A DNA stretch of 64,000 nucleotides from the NCBI GenBank assembly GCA_040506275.1, contig JBEVXD010000010.1:1-64000 (forward strand), given 5' to 3'. The notes below the pieces were generated by a model. That model saw only the letters and a program-made list of their open reading frames with translations. It had not been told where the DNA came from and searched no databases. The translations under genes and the position numbers were made by a program. Every line of letters begins with the position of its first letter. The first letter of the stretch is position 1. Shown piece by piece: positions 1-8,752 of the stretch. This stretch comes from Thiodiazotropha sp040506275 (GTDB lineage: Bacteria > Pseudomonadota > Gammaproteobacteria > Chromatiales > Chromatiaceae).

Positions 1-1455
1 CGCTACTGTTTCGCCCCCCTGGGCGAGTCACTTTTCTTTTTCGCCAAAAGAAAAGTAACCAAAAGAAAGGGCGCCCGTATGTCACGCCCCTTCGGGTCCG
101 CTGCGATGCTCGGAAAAACCGGCAGGCCTGAAACTCGCTGCGCTCAAACAGTCAGGCCCGCTGATCGGTTTTTCCTGCGCTTCTCGCTCGTGTCAAAACG
201 GGATACCAAGAGGTACGCTGATCAAATCTGTCACTTTAATCGTAGGGTGCGGCCTGCCGCACCATCAGGGTATAGATACACCAGAAATCCCAGATACCTT
301 GTTCACCATCAGCAGAGTCTGTAATCCGAATTGTCTGGTGATTTCGTTGCAGTTGGGCATGGTGCGGCAGGCCGCACCCTACACTTGAGTTAATTCGGGG
401 GAGTACCCTGTCTTTATTGCCATCAACTCATCACGCTACTGTTTCGCCCCCCTGGGCGAGTCACTTTTCTTTTTCGCCAAAAGAAAAGTAACCAAAAGAA
501 AGGGCGCCCGTATGCCACGCCCCTACGGGTCCGCTGCGATGCTCGGAAAAACCGGCAGGCCTGAAACTCGCTGTGCTCAAACAGTCAGGCCCGCTGACCG
601 GTTTTTCCTGCGCTTCTCGCTCGTGTCACAACGGGATATCAAGAGGAGCACTGATCAAATCTGTCACTTTAATCGTAGGGTGCGGCCTGCCGCACCATCG
701 GTGTGACGATTCTCAAAAAATCCCAGATACTTGCTCACAACCAGCAGTGTCTGTAATCAGAATTTTCAGGTGATTTCGTTATAGTTGGGCATGGTGCGGC
801 AGGCCGCACCCTACACTTGAGTTAATTCGGGGGAGTACCCAGTCTTTATTACCATCAACTCATCACGTTACTGTTTCGCCCCCTCGGGCGAGTCACTTTT
901 CTTTTTCGCCAATAGAAAAGTAACCAAAAGAAAGGGCGCCCGTATGCCACGCCCCTACGGGTCCGCTGCGATGCTCGGAAAAACCGGCAGGCCTGAAACT
1001 CGCTGTGCTCAAACAGTCAGGCCCGATGATCGGTTTTTCCTGCGCTTCTCGCTCGTGTCAAAACGGGATACCGAGAGGTACGCTGATCAAATCTGTCACT
1101 TTAATCGTAGGATGCGGCCTGCCGCACCATCGGTGCGTAGATTCTCAAAAAATCCCAGATATTTGCTCACCACCAGCAGTGTCTGTAATCCGAATTGTCT
1201 GGTGATTTCGTTGCAGTTGGGCGTGGTGCGGCAGGCCGCACCCTACAGTTGAATTTATTTGAGTGAGTACCCATTCATTATTGCTTTCCAATTATCACGC
1301 TACAGTTTCTCCCCTACTGGTCCGCTGCGATGCTCGGAAAAACCGGCAGACCTGAAACTCGCTATGCTCAAACAGTCAGGCAGCTGAACGGTTTTTCCTG
1401 TGCTTCTCGCTCGTGTCAAAACGGGATATCAAGAGGCGTACTGTTCGAGTCTGTA
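1..1455. repeat. Tandem array of a ~432-bp repeat, three full units plus a decayed fourth
   Basis: Units begin at 1, 434, 866 and 1298, each with the same CGCTACTG-like start (CGTTACTG in the third), so the period is 432–433 bp. The fourth unit has lost part of its head and fades out near 1455. Each full unit carries an A/T-rich hairpin (first copy: ACTTTTCTTTT at 30–40 pairing with 46–56), then a conserved block with a small reading frame, then two oppositely oriented GC-rich palindromes of the GGTGCGGC/GCCGCACC type. The palindromes are at 242–265 and 359–382, 675–698 and 791–814, 1107–1130 and 1223–1246. Units differ by scattered substitutions, so the duplications are not brand new. The array probably continues left of the window. 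No transposase is present. The array ends about 125 bp before the vWA lipoprotein gene. Confidence 0.93.
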
Positions 1456-1581
1456 ATTAATTTCAATCCATTTAACCCCACTTCCCCTTCATCTGCGTTT
1501 TCCCTAATGACACTAGACAATCTTTCATCGGCATCGCATCAGCGAACGCGGATAAAAAATCAGACCAATCGGGAGAATATA

Positions 1582-3312
1582 ATGAAGTTACAAAAACAGA
1601 TAATCACACTCACTGTGATCATCCTGACAGGGGGATTGGCCGCCTGCGGATCTTCACAAGAGGTACAAAAACAGTCTCAAATTGAATCTGGTGTTCTGCA
1701 CGAAGCTGAACTTCAAACGCGGAGGGTGGCGCGTGCGCCTTCCCCTCAACGGCAAACATACCTGCATAAAGCTGAAGCGGATGCTCAGGCATCCACAGCC
1801 TATCCATCGGTCTCTAACGGGATGGAACATCAGAAAATGTTTGCCAGGGGGGTAATTCGGCAACCTTCTGCAGGGGTCGATCGGGAAAAATATGCTCAAC
1901 TGAGAGAAAATGGCATCCACTTGGTGACTCAATCACCAGTCTCTACCTTCAGTGTGGATGTTGACAGTGGGGCATATGCCTTGGTACGAAGGTTTCTCAA
2001 TCAGGGACAGATGCCACCCAAGGATGTGGTTCGCGCTGAAGAGTTAATCAACTATTTTGATTATCAATATCCCGACCCGGAATCTAATTCACACCCTTTT
2101 TCTCTGACCACCGAATTCGGTCCCACTCCCTGGAATGCAAACACACGGCTGGTACATGTGGGTATCCAGGGTATCTCAATGCCGGCTGCTCAACGTCCGG
2201 CTGCCAATCTGGTCTTTTTAATCGATGTCTCAGGATCTATGAGTGATCAGAATAAACTGCCACTGCTTAAATCTGCTTTTAGATTGCTGCTTAAGCAACT
2301 GGATAAAAAAGACCGGGTATCTCTCGTGGTCTATGCTGGCGCATCGGGTGTGGTATTGCAGCCAACTGCAGGAGATCAATATGGGAAGATCATGAGTGCA
2401 CTGGAGCAGCTTGATGCTGGTGGTTCAACTCATGGTTCAGCTGGCATAAAGCTCGCCTACCAGATGGCAGAACAAGGGCGAATAGAGGATGGTATAAATC
2501 GGGTTGTTCTGGCTACAGATGGTGACTTCAATGTAGGTACTGTCGATCACAGGCGTCTTGTTGAGCTGATCGAAGAGCAGCGTCAGCGAGGTATCTCTTT
2601 GACTACACTGGGTTTCGGACAGGGTAACTATAATGATCATCTCATGGAGCAGTTAGCCGATAAGGGGAATGGCAATTACGCCTATATCGACACGATAAAC
2701 GAAGCACAAAAAGTCTTGGTTGAAGAGTTGAGCGCTACCCTCGAAACTATCGCCAAGGATGTGAAGATTGAGATCGAGTGGAATCCGGACAGAGTCGCTG
2801 AATATCGGTTGATTGGCTATGAGAACCGGTTGTTGTCCAGAGAGGATTTCAACAACGACAAGGTCGACGCAGGTGATATTGGTGCAGGTCATACGGTAAC
2901 TGCGTTGTATGAAATAGCATTGACTGAGAGTGAAGGTCAGCGAATGTCACCACGACGCTATAGTAGTCCCAAGTCAGAAAACCCTCTGTCTGAGGAGCTC
3001 GCCTTTTTTAGATTGCGTTATAAACAACCTGATCAAGACCGGTCTCGTCTGATAGAACAGCCGATTATGATCTCTACATTGAAGCAGTATCTGGATAATA
3101 CCAGCGATGATTATCGTTTCAGTGCGGCGGTGGCTGGGTTTTCTCAACTGCTCAGAGGGGGACGTTATACTGAGTCGTTCGACTATCAGGATGCAGCTGA
3201 TCTTGCAAATAGTGCTCGAGGGGGGGATCAGTTTGGGTATCGAGGCGAATTTGTACGTCTGGTCAGATTAGCTGGTAGCTTGGAAGTTTCTCCCCTGTCA
3301 CTGAATAGGTAG
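1582..3312 (+). CDS. vWA-domain lipoprotein, YfbK family
   Basis: Predicted 577-residue envelope lipoprotein, almost the length of E. coli YfbK (about 575 aa). The N-terminus is a lipoprotein signal peptide ending in a lipobox (LAAC, Cys about residue 20). A von Willebrand factor A domain follows, with an intact MIDAS metal site (DVSGSMS at residues 215–221) and a later ATDGDF loop near 311–316. The C-terminal third resembles the YfbK C-terminal domain. The ATG at 1582 is chosen because it gives the signal peptide. The frame is open without interruption back to 1330, into the decayed repeat copy, but that extension is repeat-derived. It precedes an ECF sigma factor and a membrane protein on the same strand, so it may be a target or part of their regulon. 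The ligand is unknown. Confidence 0.88.
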   Translation: MKLQKQIITLTVIILTGGLAACGSSQEVQKQSQIESGVLHEAELQTRRVARAPSPQRQTYLHKAEADAQASTAYPSVSNGMEHQKMFARGVIRQPSAGVDREKYAQLRENGIHLVTQSPVSTFSVDVDSGAYALVRRFLNQGQMPPKDVVRAEELINYFDYQYPDPESNSHPFSLTTEFGPTPWNANTRLVHVGIQGISMPAAQRPAANLVFLIDVSGSMSDQNKLPLLKSAFRLLLKQLDKKDRVSLVVYAGASGVVLQPTAGDQYGKIMSALEQLDAGGSTHGSAGIKLAYQMAEQGRIEDGINRVVLATDGDFNVGTVDHRRLVELIEEQRQRGISLTTLGFGQGNYNDHLMEQLADKGNGNYAYIDTINEAQKVLVEELSATLETIAKDVKIEIEWNPDRVAEYRLIGYENRLLSREDFNNDKVDAGDIGAGHTVTALYEIALTESEGQRMSPRRYSSPKSENPLSEELAFFRLRYKQPDQDRSRLIEQPIMISTLKQYLDNTSDDYRFSAAVAGFSQLLRGGRYTESFDYQDAADLANSARGGDQFGYRGEFVRLVRLAGSLEVSPLSLNR

Positions 3313-3461
3313 GTACGCCATTGTGCTTCACTTTTCTCTCACTCAGGAAAACCGGTGCGGGAATTGTGAGGCATGGCAATTGAATGTTAGGTATTGGTGT
3401 GATTGGCGGGTATAAACTTTGTGTTGTATATGGTTTATTTAAGCTTTGAGGATGTCGATGT

Positions 3462-4010
3462 ATGAGCAGCGTTGAGCAAAGTGATGAAGCACTGTTTCGT
3501 CATTTTCGCAGTGGTGACAATGGTGCATTTGAGATGCTCTATCAGCGCTATCGTCAAACTGTGTATCTGTTCTTACTACGCAGCTGTTCAGAACAGGGGG
3601 ATGCTGAAGAGATTTATCAAGATGTCTGGTCACGCATCATCACCGCAACTCAACCCTTTCAGGAAGGCTCATTCAGGGCCTATATTTTTCGTATTGCCCG
3701 TAATCTGCTCATTGATCGCTATCGTCGAAACCGTTTAACAATGGTGAAAGATGATCATGCATTAGCGGAAGTTGCCGATTCAGGCAAGACACTAGAGGAG
3801 AAGATAGAAGAGCAGGATTGCAGTGATCGTTTGAAGCAGCATCTGACCAATCTGCCTGCTGAACAGAGGGAAGTCTTTCTCTTGAAAGAGGAGGCAGGAT
3901 TGAGTCTGGTGCAGATTGCCTCAATGATTGACGTTGGAAGAGAGACAGTCAAAAGTCGATTACGTTATGCCTTGAAGCAATTGCGAAACCTGTTGGAGGA
4001 GTGTTTGTGA
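3462..4010 (+). CDS. ECF-type RNA polymerase sigma factor
   Basis: 182-residue sigma-70 family protein with only regions 2 and 4, as in ECF sigma factors. Region 2 (about residues 8–85) has the DAEEIYQDVW and FRAYIFRIARNLLIDRYRR segments for core and -10 binding. Region 4 (about 125–178) has LPAEQREVFLLKE and a helix-turn-helix ending in GRETVKSRLRYALKQLR. The start ATG at 3462 lacks a strong ribosome site. The stop overlaps the start of the next gene (GTGA), so the two are probably translationally coupled. By family logic the downstream membrane protein is the likely anti-sigma factor. The signal it answers is not visible in the sequence. Confidence 0.9.
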   Translation: MSSVEQSDEALFRHFRSGDNGAFEMLYQRYRQTVYLFLLRSCSEQGDAEEIYQDVWSRIITATQPFQEGSFRAYIFRIARNLLIDRYRRNRLTMVKDDHALAEVADSGKTLEEKIEEQDCSDRLKQHLTNLPAEQREVFLLKEEAGLSLVQIASMIDVGRETVKSRLRYALKQLRNLLEECL

Positions 4011-4645
4011 ATAAATCGCATAAGTTAACCGATGATCCACAACTCAGCGCGCTTTATCATTCCGGAAGGAAGGAGCAGCCAACTGAAGTGACTGATCAAT
4101 TGATATTAAATGAAGCTCGAAAGGTCACCTCAAGACGCCGTAGTCGCTGGATTGTTCCTCTCTCATCTGCCGCATTGTTATTGTTGGGCGTTGGGTTGAC
4201 GTTGCCCTTGATTGAGTTGCCTTATGAATCGTCCCAGGAATTTGAAAAGCCAACTCTACCTATCCAGGATTCATATCCTGAAGAAGATCTCTATTTGAAA
4301 AAAGCACCTGCCCCGGCAGCCCAAGCAAGTGCTCCCGCGCTACCAAAATCTTTGCGTGAGCGGTCAACCAGTGCTGACTCATCACCTGCCACTCGGCGCC
4401 AGGCCTTAGCTCCAAAGATGAAGTCTTCACCCACTACAGCACCGGAGGGAATGAGTGAGGCTGAAGTGCAATCATTCGACGCAAAGGGGGTGGAGCTGAC
4501 GCCAGATGTCTGGCTCAATCAGATTGAGGTGTTGATTCAGTCAAATCAACACCAATCAGCAAAGCATCAGTTGCAGCAGTTCCGCACAAGATACCCTGAC
4601 TATCCCCTGCCTGATGCTGTGGAATTATGGTTGATTGAAAATTGA
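4007..4645 (+). CDS. Single-pass membrane protein, putative anti-sigma factor
   Basis: About 212 residues. GTG at 4007 is preferred because GGAGGA at 3995–4000 sits six bases upstream and the codon overlaps the sigma factor stop; GTG at 4001 is the alternative. A basic cytoplasmic N-terminus of roughly 45 residues (ending RRRSRW) is followed by one transmembrane helix, then a long Pro/Ala/Ser-rich periplasmic stretch (repeated PAPAAQASAPA-like composition) and a short C-terminal alpha-helical segment. This topology and the coupling to an ECF sigma gene suggest an anti-sigma role. I see no zinc-binding HxxxCxxC motif, so it is not a classical ZAS protein. Function is inferred from context only. 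Confidence 0.72.
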   Translation: MNKSHKLTDDPQLSALYHSGRKEQPTEVTDQLILNEARKVTSRRRSRWIVPLSSAALLLLGVGLTLPLIELPYESSQEFEKPTLPIQDSYPEEDLYLKKAPAPAAQASAPALPKSLRERSTSADSSPATRRQALAPKMKSSPTTAPEGMSEAEVQSFDAKGVELTPDVWLNQIEVLIQSNQHQSAKHQLQQFRTRYPDYPLPDAVELWLIEN

Positions 4646-4740
4646 GTTGTCTCAGCTCGGTGTTGGAGTGTCCCAATGGTGGACATTCACAGCACGCTTT
4701 TTTTACAAGACGCATAACGGACCGGAGGATTTAAGAAAAA

Positions 4741-5262
4741 TCAGTCGCCAAAGCTCTTTTTTGCTGCTTTCTCAATTGCATCCTGGATATAGAAGACCAG
4801 ATAATCGAGGGTGTTGATGCCGAGAATACGCTCTGCAGCCTCGTTACCGTGATTGTCCAGAAACAGTATGGTTGGGGTTACGAATACCCCGTATCGTTGA
4901 GAGAATGCAGCTGAACCAACCTGTTTGCCCTGGAAATCGACCACCTTCTCACCAGCATCAATCATTAACTCCCTAACCAGTACCTGGTTCTGAAAATCTT
5001 TGTTGGTTCTCATCGGCTGCAGGACTTCCCGTTTCATCCTGTCACAATATTCACAATGGTATTGGGAAATTAACAGCAGGATCGGCAGTTGTCTCTTCTC
5101 TGCTTCCGCGCCAAGTTTATACAGATCATCGGTGACAGGAAATCTGCTTTGATCGGCATTCACTGAACACAGAACCACTAGATTTACTAAACCGGCAAAT
5201 AACAGATACTTGACTGCTTGAGGCGACATGAGTTGTCTCATTCTGGGGGTATTTCTAGCCAT
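4741..5262 (-). CDS. Exported thioredoxin-fold protein (CEYC)
   Basis: 173 residues with an N-terminal hydrophobic segment (about 17–35) that should export or anchor it. A thioredoxin-like domain follows with the redox motif C70-E-Y-C73 and a FVTPT cis-proline loop near residue 127. The FQGKQVGSAAFSQRYGVFVTPT arrangement resembles SoxW/DsbD-gamma-like periplasmic thioredoxins that reduce or repair exported cysteine proteins. Starts at 5241 and 5229 are also possible; none has a good ribosome site. It is a diverged paralogue of the next gene upstream on this strand (5440–5910), with a MITE-like element between the two. Confidence 0.83.
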   Translation of the reverse strand: MARNTPRMRQLMSPQAVKYLLFAGLVNLVVLCSVNADQSRFPVTDDLYKLGAEAEKRQLPILLLISQYHCEYCDRMKREVLQPMRTNKDFQNQVLVRELMIDAGEKVVDFQGKQVGSAAFSQRYGVFVTPTILFLDNHGNEAAERILGINTLDYLVFYIQDAIEKAAKKSFGD

Positions 5263-5304
5263 GGAAATTAAGATATGAAACTGAATCTAGCGCAGAACTC
5301 AGCA

Positions 5305-5425
5305 CTATTAACCCGGCGACTAAGTATGTTGTCTTCAGCCGAAGTGTGCCTGTCTGCGAGCCGCGCCTTGATCAAGGGCAGGCTTGAAACCCTGAAGACG
5401 ACATACTTAGTCGCCAGCTTAATAG
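5305..5425. mobile_element. MITE-like element, copy A (121 bp)
   Basis: The ends are inverted repeats: 5305–5338 matches the reverse complement of 5392–5425 over about 34 bp with three mismatches, beginning CTATTAACCCGGCGAC. There is no coding capacity. The same termini and part of the interior (GCCGAAGTGTGCCT) recur at 29677–29818, and a lone terminus lies at 9328–9348. The element lies wholly between the two thioredoxin-fold genes, so their co-transcription would have to read through its hairpin. Confidence 0.85.
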
Positions 5426-5439
5426 TATAGGACACTACG

Positions 5440-5910
5440 CTAAGGTTTCAGGTTAATAAGTGCATTGTAGGACGCGAACAGTGATGAGCGGAGAAGCGCT
5501 TGATACTCTTCCCGGGAATTATATCCAACAATAGGGTCAACCAAGGGGTTTCCCTCATGGTCGAGAATCAACAGGGTTGGTACCGCAAAGATCTGATATC
5601 TCTCTTTGAATTGACGACTGCGGATCCTATCACCGTTGAAATCAGTAATTTTGCCCGAGGAAAAGATGTCGAATTCCATGATTGTGGGAGGCTGCAGGGA
5701 GATTGTCTCTGAGAGGGGCTCAAGGATCTCCTGCTTCAATCGCATGCAATAACCACAGTTCTCAGACTCGAACACAACTACAATTGGTACATGGTTTTTT
5801 TGGGCTGTGGCCGATAGATCGGCTAAGTTAGCGACAGTATGGATGGGATCAGACAGAGATATACTACTGCTGAGAAGAAGGATCGCTAATAATAAGTACT
5901 GCTTGATCAT
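5440..5910 (-). CDS. Exported thioredoxin-fold protein (CGYC)
   Basis: 156 residues. A clear Sec signal peptide (hydrophobic core 4–18, likely cut after about residue 20) precedes a thioredoxin-like domain with C52-G-Y-C55, a DFNGDRIRSRQFKERYQIFAVPT segment including the cis-proline, and a C-terminal helix. It shares the same architecture and spacing as the neighbouring 4741–5262 product, so the pair probably arose by duplication. A likely role is periplasmic thiol reduction or repair; SoxW-like function in sulfur oxidation is possible, but no sox genes are in this window. Confidence 0.83.
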   Translation of the reverse strand: MIKQYLLLAILLLSSSISLSDPIHTVANLADLSATAQKNHVPIVVVFESENCGYCMRLKQEILEPLSETISLQPPTIMEFDIFSSGKITDFNGDRIRSRQFKERYQIFAVPTLLILDHEGNPLVDPIVGYNSREEYQALLRSSLFASYNALINLKP

Positions 5911-6097
5911 CAGGATTTACTGCTGTTTGATGATTTGAAAGAGTAGTATATATAGATTTTCTAATATTGCAATTATTTTAGGCTATATCTGTTCATTATA
6001 AATAAATATGTGACAGGTTTTGCTTTTCAGCTAGGAGTTGAGGTTGTGGCAATGCATAAATCTATCAGCTCTTGGGGCTTGAGCCGGAATGGTCTAC

Positions 6098-7045
6098 TCA
6101 TTCGGAAATCTGGCGATAGCGGTTGAATCGTTTCCGATAGCCTTGGTTGGCCAGATAGCAGGGTACTTGGGCCAGCATGGATTGTGGTTGAATGCCCAAT
6201 TCGATGAGTCCATTACTGCTGCAAATGCTGTCGGTCTGCAACGATTGATAGTTATCCATGGTGAACGGTTTACCTGGCATCTTCCCAAGTATTGTTGCTT
6301 GGAGTCGCGAGAGAGCTGGATTCAGTGGCAGGACCAAGCGGTTGAGGCCCAATTGGCTGGCGGTGTACTCGACCAGCTCTTTCAGAGTATAGACTTCAGG
6401 CCCGCACAGGTCGTAGTGGGCGCCAGTGGTATTCGGGTTCTCAATTGAGCGTGTGAAAGCTTCAGCGACATCTCCAACATATACAGGGGAGAAGCGACTG
6501 TGAGGTGAGGCGAGGGGGAAAATCCAGGGTGAAAATCGTAGTAAGGATGCGAATCTATTGAAAAATGAGTCGTCAGAACCAAAAATCACAGAGGGCCGGA
6601 AGCTGGTAACCTGTAGTGCCGAACCACCATGTGTATGGGCTCGATTTTCACCCTCACCTTTACTGCGCAGATATTCGCTTGATCCCTTTCCTGCATCAGC
6701 ATGCAATGCGCTCATATGCAGTAGTCGGGTGGCTCCACTCTTAATTGCAGCCTCCACGATGCGGTCAACCAGATCGATGTGGATCTCCCGGAAAGTCTGC
6801 TTACCCGATTCATTGAGCAGACCGATCAGGTTAATAATGGTCTGGCATCCAGAGAAGTGCTTTTGCAGGGTAGGGGTATCAAATTGTGAAACATTGACCA
6901 GTTCAATGTCAGGGTGAATCTTTAATCCTGCATGGCGATGAGGGTGTCGACAGAGCAGCCTGCACGGGTACCCCCTTTTGCTCAAAGTCGCGACCAGCCA
7001 TTGGCCAACAAAGCCGGTCCCACCAAGTATGCATATCCTATTCAT
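6098..7045 (-). CDS. NAD(P)-binding epimerase, complex I NDUFA9-like family
   Basis: 315 residues from the ATG at 7045, chosen because AAGGAA lies six bases upstream; an in-frame GTG at 7063 would add six residues. It is an atypical short-chain dehydrogenase/epimerase with the Rossmann dinucleotide motif GGTGFVGQWL near the N-terminus, NLIGLLNE after beta-4, and a GPEVYTLKELVEYTA segment in the substrate-domain half, as seen in NDUFA9-like proteins. In bacteria these proteins are usually stand-alone and of unknown substrate, with proposed roles near quinone or nucleotide-sugar metabolism. No respiratory complex I genes are nearby. Confidence 0.85.
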   Translation of the reverse strand: MNRICILGGTGFVGQWLVATLSKRGYPCRLLCRHPHRHAGLKIHPDIELVNVSQFDTPTLQKHFSGCQTIINLIGLLNESGKQTFREIHIDLVDRIVEAAIKSGATRLLHMSALHADAGKGSSEYLRSKGEGENRAHTHGGSALQVTSFRPSVIFGSDDSFFNRFASLLRFSPWIFPLASPHSRFSPVYVGDVAEAFTRSIENPNTTGAHYDLCGPEVYTLKELVEYTASQLGLNRLVLPLNPALSRLQATILGKMPGKPFTMDNYQSLQTDSICSSNGLIELGIQPQSMLAQVPCYLANQGYRKRFNRYRQISE

Positions 7046-7408
7046 AATCATTTCCTTGTCCACGGACTGTGATATGACTTTGGGTAATTGTGCTTTTCAG
7101 ATTGTTGCCATTCATTACGGATCACTAAGTATGGATTTGGATGCAGCTGAAATTACGAATGCATCCGGTGTCCCATGTAAACCATGAAACGCCTTACGAA
7201 AAGAAGTTCGTGCGGAGCCCGATGAGAAGAATACGTTATCCACATCAATGTTTGCACCAGCACTTTAACCCAACACCGGAGCAGGTTGCTCTGGGAGTTG
7301 CCTGCAGCATGAGGTTTTAGCCAGGTATTTGGTAGCAAAATATTAACCGGATTGAGGAATATGGCAATAGTCTGAGAACAAACCGGTACGGGATGCAACT
7401 GCTAGGAG
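7046..7408. other. Intergenic region without a supported gene
   Basis: 363 bp between the start of the epimerase gene and the stop of the 208-residue exported protein. Short open frames exist on both strands, but none has a ribosome site, a recognisable motif or a signal peptide. It probably contains the epimerase promoter, but no convincing -35/-10 pair was found. Confidence 0.5.
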
Positions 7409-8035
7409 CTATTCCGAATCGGCTTCAGGCTGTTTAGTAGGCTCATTTTGAGGAATGAGTGCGTAAGGTGGAACCGGAATCGGGAGCTGTTTAAAGAGTA
7501 AATAGTTTCCATATCTATCCCGCATAATCATCCTGCCACTATCCAAGGCAAACTGGTACTGTTGGCTTTTTCCAGTTTCAGGATCCTGCATCAGCAACAG
7601 ATCATCATCTATGCGATAACGTCCATCGTGGTAGGTCTCTGCGTCGGCATATATTCTGAAATAACCATACATCACGAGCACAATTTCACCATTCCGGCCT
7701 AACCATATGCCATCAACTTCAGATTGCGTTTGATTCTGATAATAGGGTGCGGCTTCATAAGGGAGGGGGGGTTGTCCTGGATAATAGTCCCCTGGATAAG
7801 TGGTAATTGTTGAGGGTGGGTGACTGCCGTAGCGATTCCAACTATTTCCGTAATTCCAGTTGTCTCCGCGCTTATACTGATGAGCGAGGTCACCCATAGT
7901 ATCCATCATACTCAGCATCGCTCTGCTCATTATCTGGGCTGGAGATGTGTCTGCAGAACACAGCGGGGTCATCAGTGTGAGTATGAGAAGCAACCAGGTA
8001 AAGCTATACTGAGTAGGGAATTTGAATGCAGGCAT
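7409..8035 (-). CDS. Exported protein of unknown function
   Basis: 208 residues, family not recognised. Residues 1–28 form a Sec signal peptide (FTWLLLILTLMTPLCSA, cut before DTS). A Tyr/Pro/Gly-rich linker follows (YPGDYYPGQPPLPYEAAPYYQ, about 78–98), then a compact region with IWLGRNGEIVLVMYGYFRIYAD, RIDDDLLLMQDPETG and RMIMRDRYGNYLLFKQLP. The latter looks like a small beta-rich lipocalin-like barrel with repeated 'G…Y' strands. The tail is acidic and polar. A periplasmic or outer-surface location is likely. It stands alone on its strand, without a visible operon. Confidence 0.72.
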   Translation of the reverse strand: MPAFKFPTQYSFTWLLLILTLMTPLCSADTSPAQIMSRAMLSMMDTMGDLAHQYKRGDNWNYGNSWNRYGSHPPSTITTYPGDYYPGQPPLPYEAAPYYQNQTQSEVDGIWLGRNGEIVLVMYGYFRIYADAETYHDGRYRIDDDLLLMQDPETGKSQQYQFALDSGRMIMRDRYGNYLLFKQLPIPVPPYALIPQNEPTKQPEADSE

Positions 8036-8752
8036 TATAGGGTCCTACCTAGATGCGGGAGGTGAGTGATTCTATCCCGGCCCAGTTATAAATTGTGAAA
8101 GGCACAAGATGTCTGCTTTAACTGTTTTTGGTATTGAATAACTCAGTCTTCACCGTTGCGGTTGATGTCAAGGAGAATCAACTAGTGGTGGATAGTGCTT
8201 TTTCAAGGGTATATCCCCTCGTGCAACATACTATGGTGCTTATCTGAAAATAGCAATCGACATGAGATGCTAGTTAGTGGATCGTGTGGAAAGATCATTA
8301 TCTCTCAGAATCCCGCTGCTCGGTTAAGGCAAAGCGTACTTTGCCGGGAATGGCTCATCCCTTCCAATAGTTACTAAGTAGAATTGGCCCAGTAGCGGGG
8401 CCCCCTTGGAGCGGCTGGGCATTACCGATTTTACTGCTCGGCCACTAACCAGCATTTGTTTAGAGCGCTACCCAATTGATCTCAGTAAGATTTCTGGGAA
8501 TATTTCCACTGGATTATTCACCATGGAAGTAGCTTTGCATAGAGATCTCTGCAATATATCCCCAATAGATAAAAATGCGTGATATTATCAGCGTTTGCTA
8601 TACAATTGACGACTCAGACTAATGAGTGGTTGTATTATCGTAATCCGCATTAGCCAATCACTGCTGAAAGCATGGTTTCAAATTGTTGTGCAGCACTGTT
8701 TGAGGTTGGTGGTTTAAATGAAAGTATATAAGTACTGTTACGGAGGGTCTTG
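8036..8752. other. Long intergenic region, no gene seen
   Basis: 717 bp between two divergent genes. An inverted repeat GCCCAG (8387–8392) / CTGGGC (8415–8420) encloses a GC-rich core, and a smaller GGGA/TCCC hairpin lies just before it near 8346–8362. The rest is AT-rich. Short frames (for example 8195–8377) lack support. The promoter of rsd must lie in the right part; AAATGAAAGTATATAAGT at 8716–8733 is AT-rich, but no clear -35 was identified. Confidence 0.45.

Noticed and set aside
79..1252. Three similar open frames (79–324, 512–706, 944–1252), one per repeat unit
   Set aside because: They share the same start region because they lie in the repeat, but they end at different places, lack ribosome sites and have high-repeat composition. 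I treat them as repeat content, not genes.
1..1455. CRISPR array
   Set aside because: Units are ~432 bp with no short conserved repeat separated by unique spacers; the period and layout are wrong for CRISPR.
7153..7398. 81-codon minus-strand frame upstream of the epimerase gene
   Set aside because: No ribosome site and unremarkable composition; not conserved-looking.
8387..8432. Piece resembling the 3' part of a c-di-GMP-I riboswitch (TAGCGGGG … TTACCGAT)
   Set aside because: The two motifs are separated by an extra hairpin and the first helix with its conserved GGCAAACC/GCAAAG region is missing upstream.
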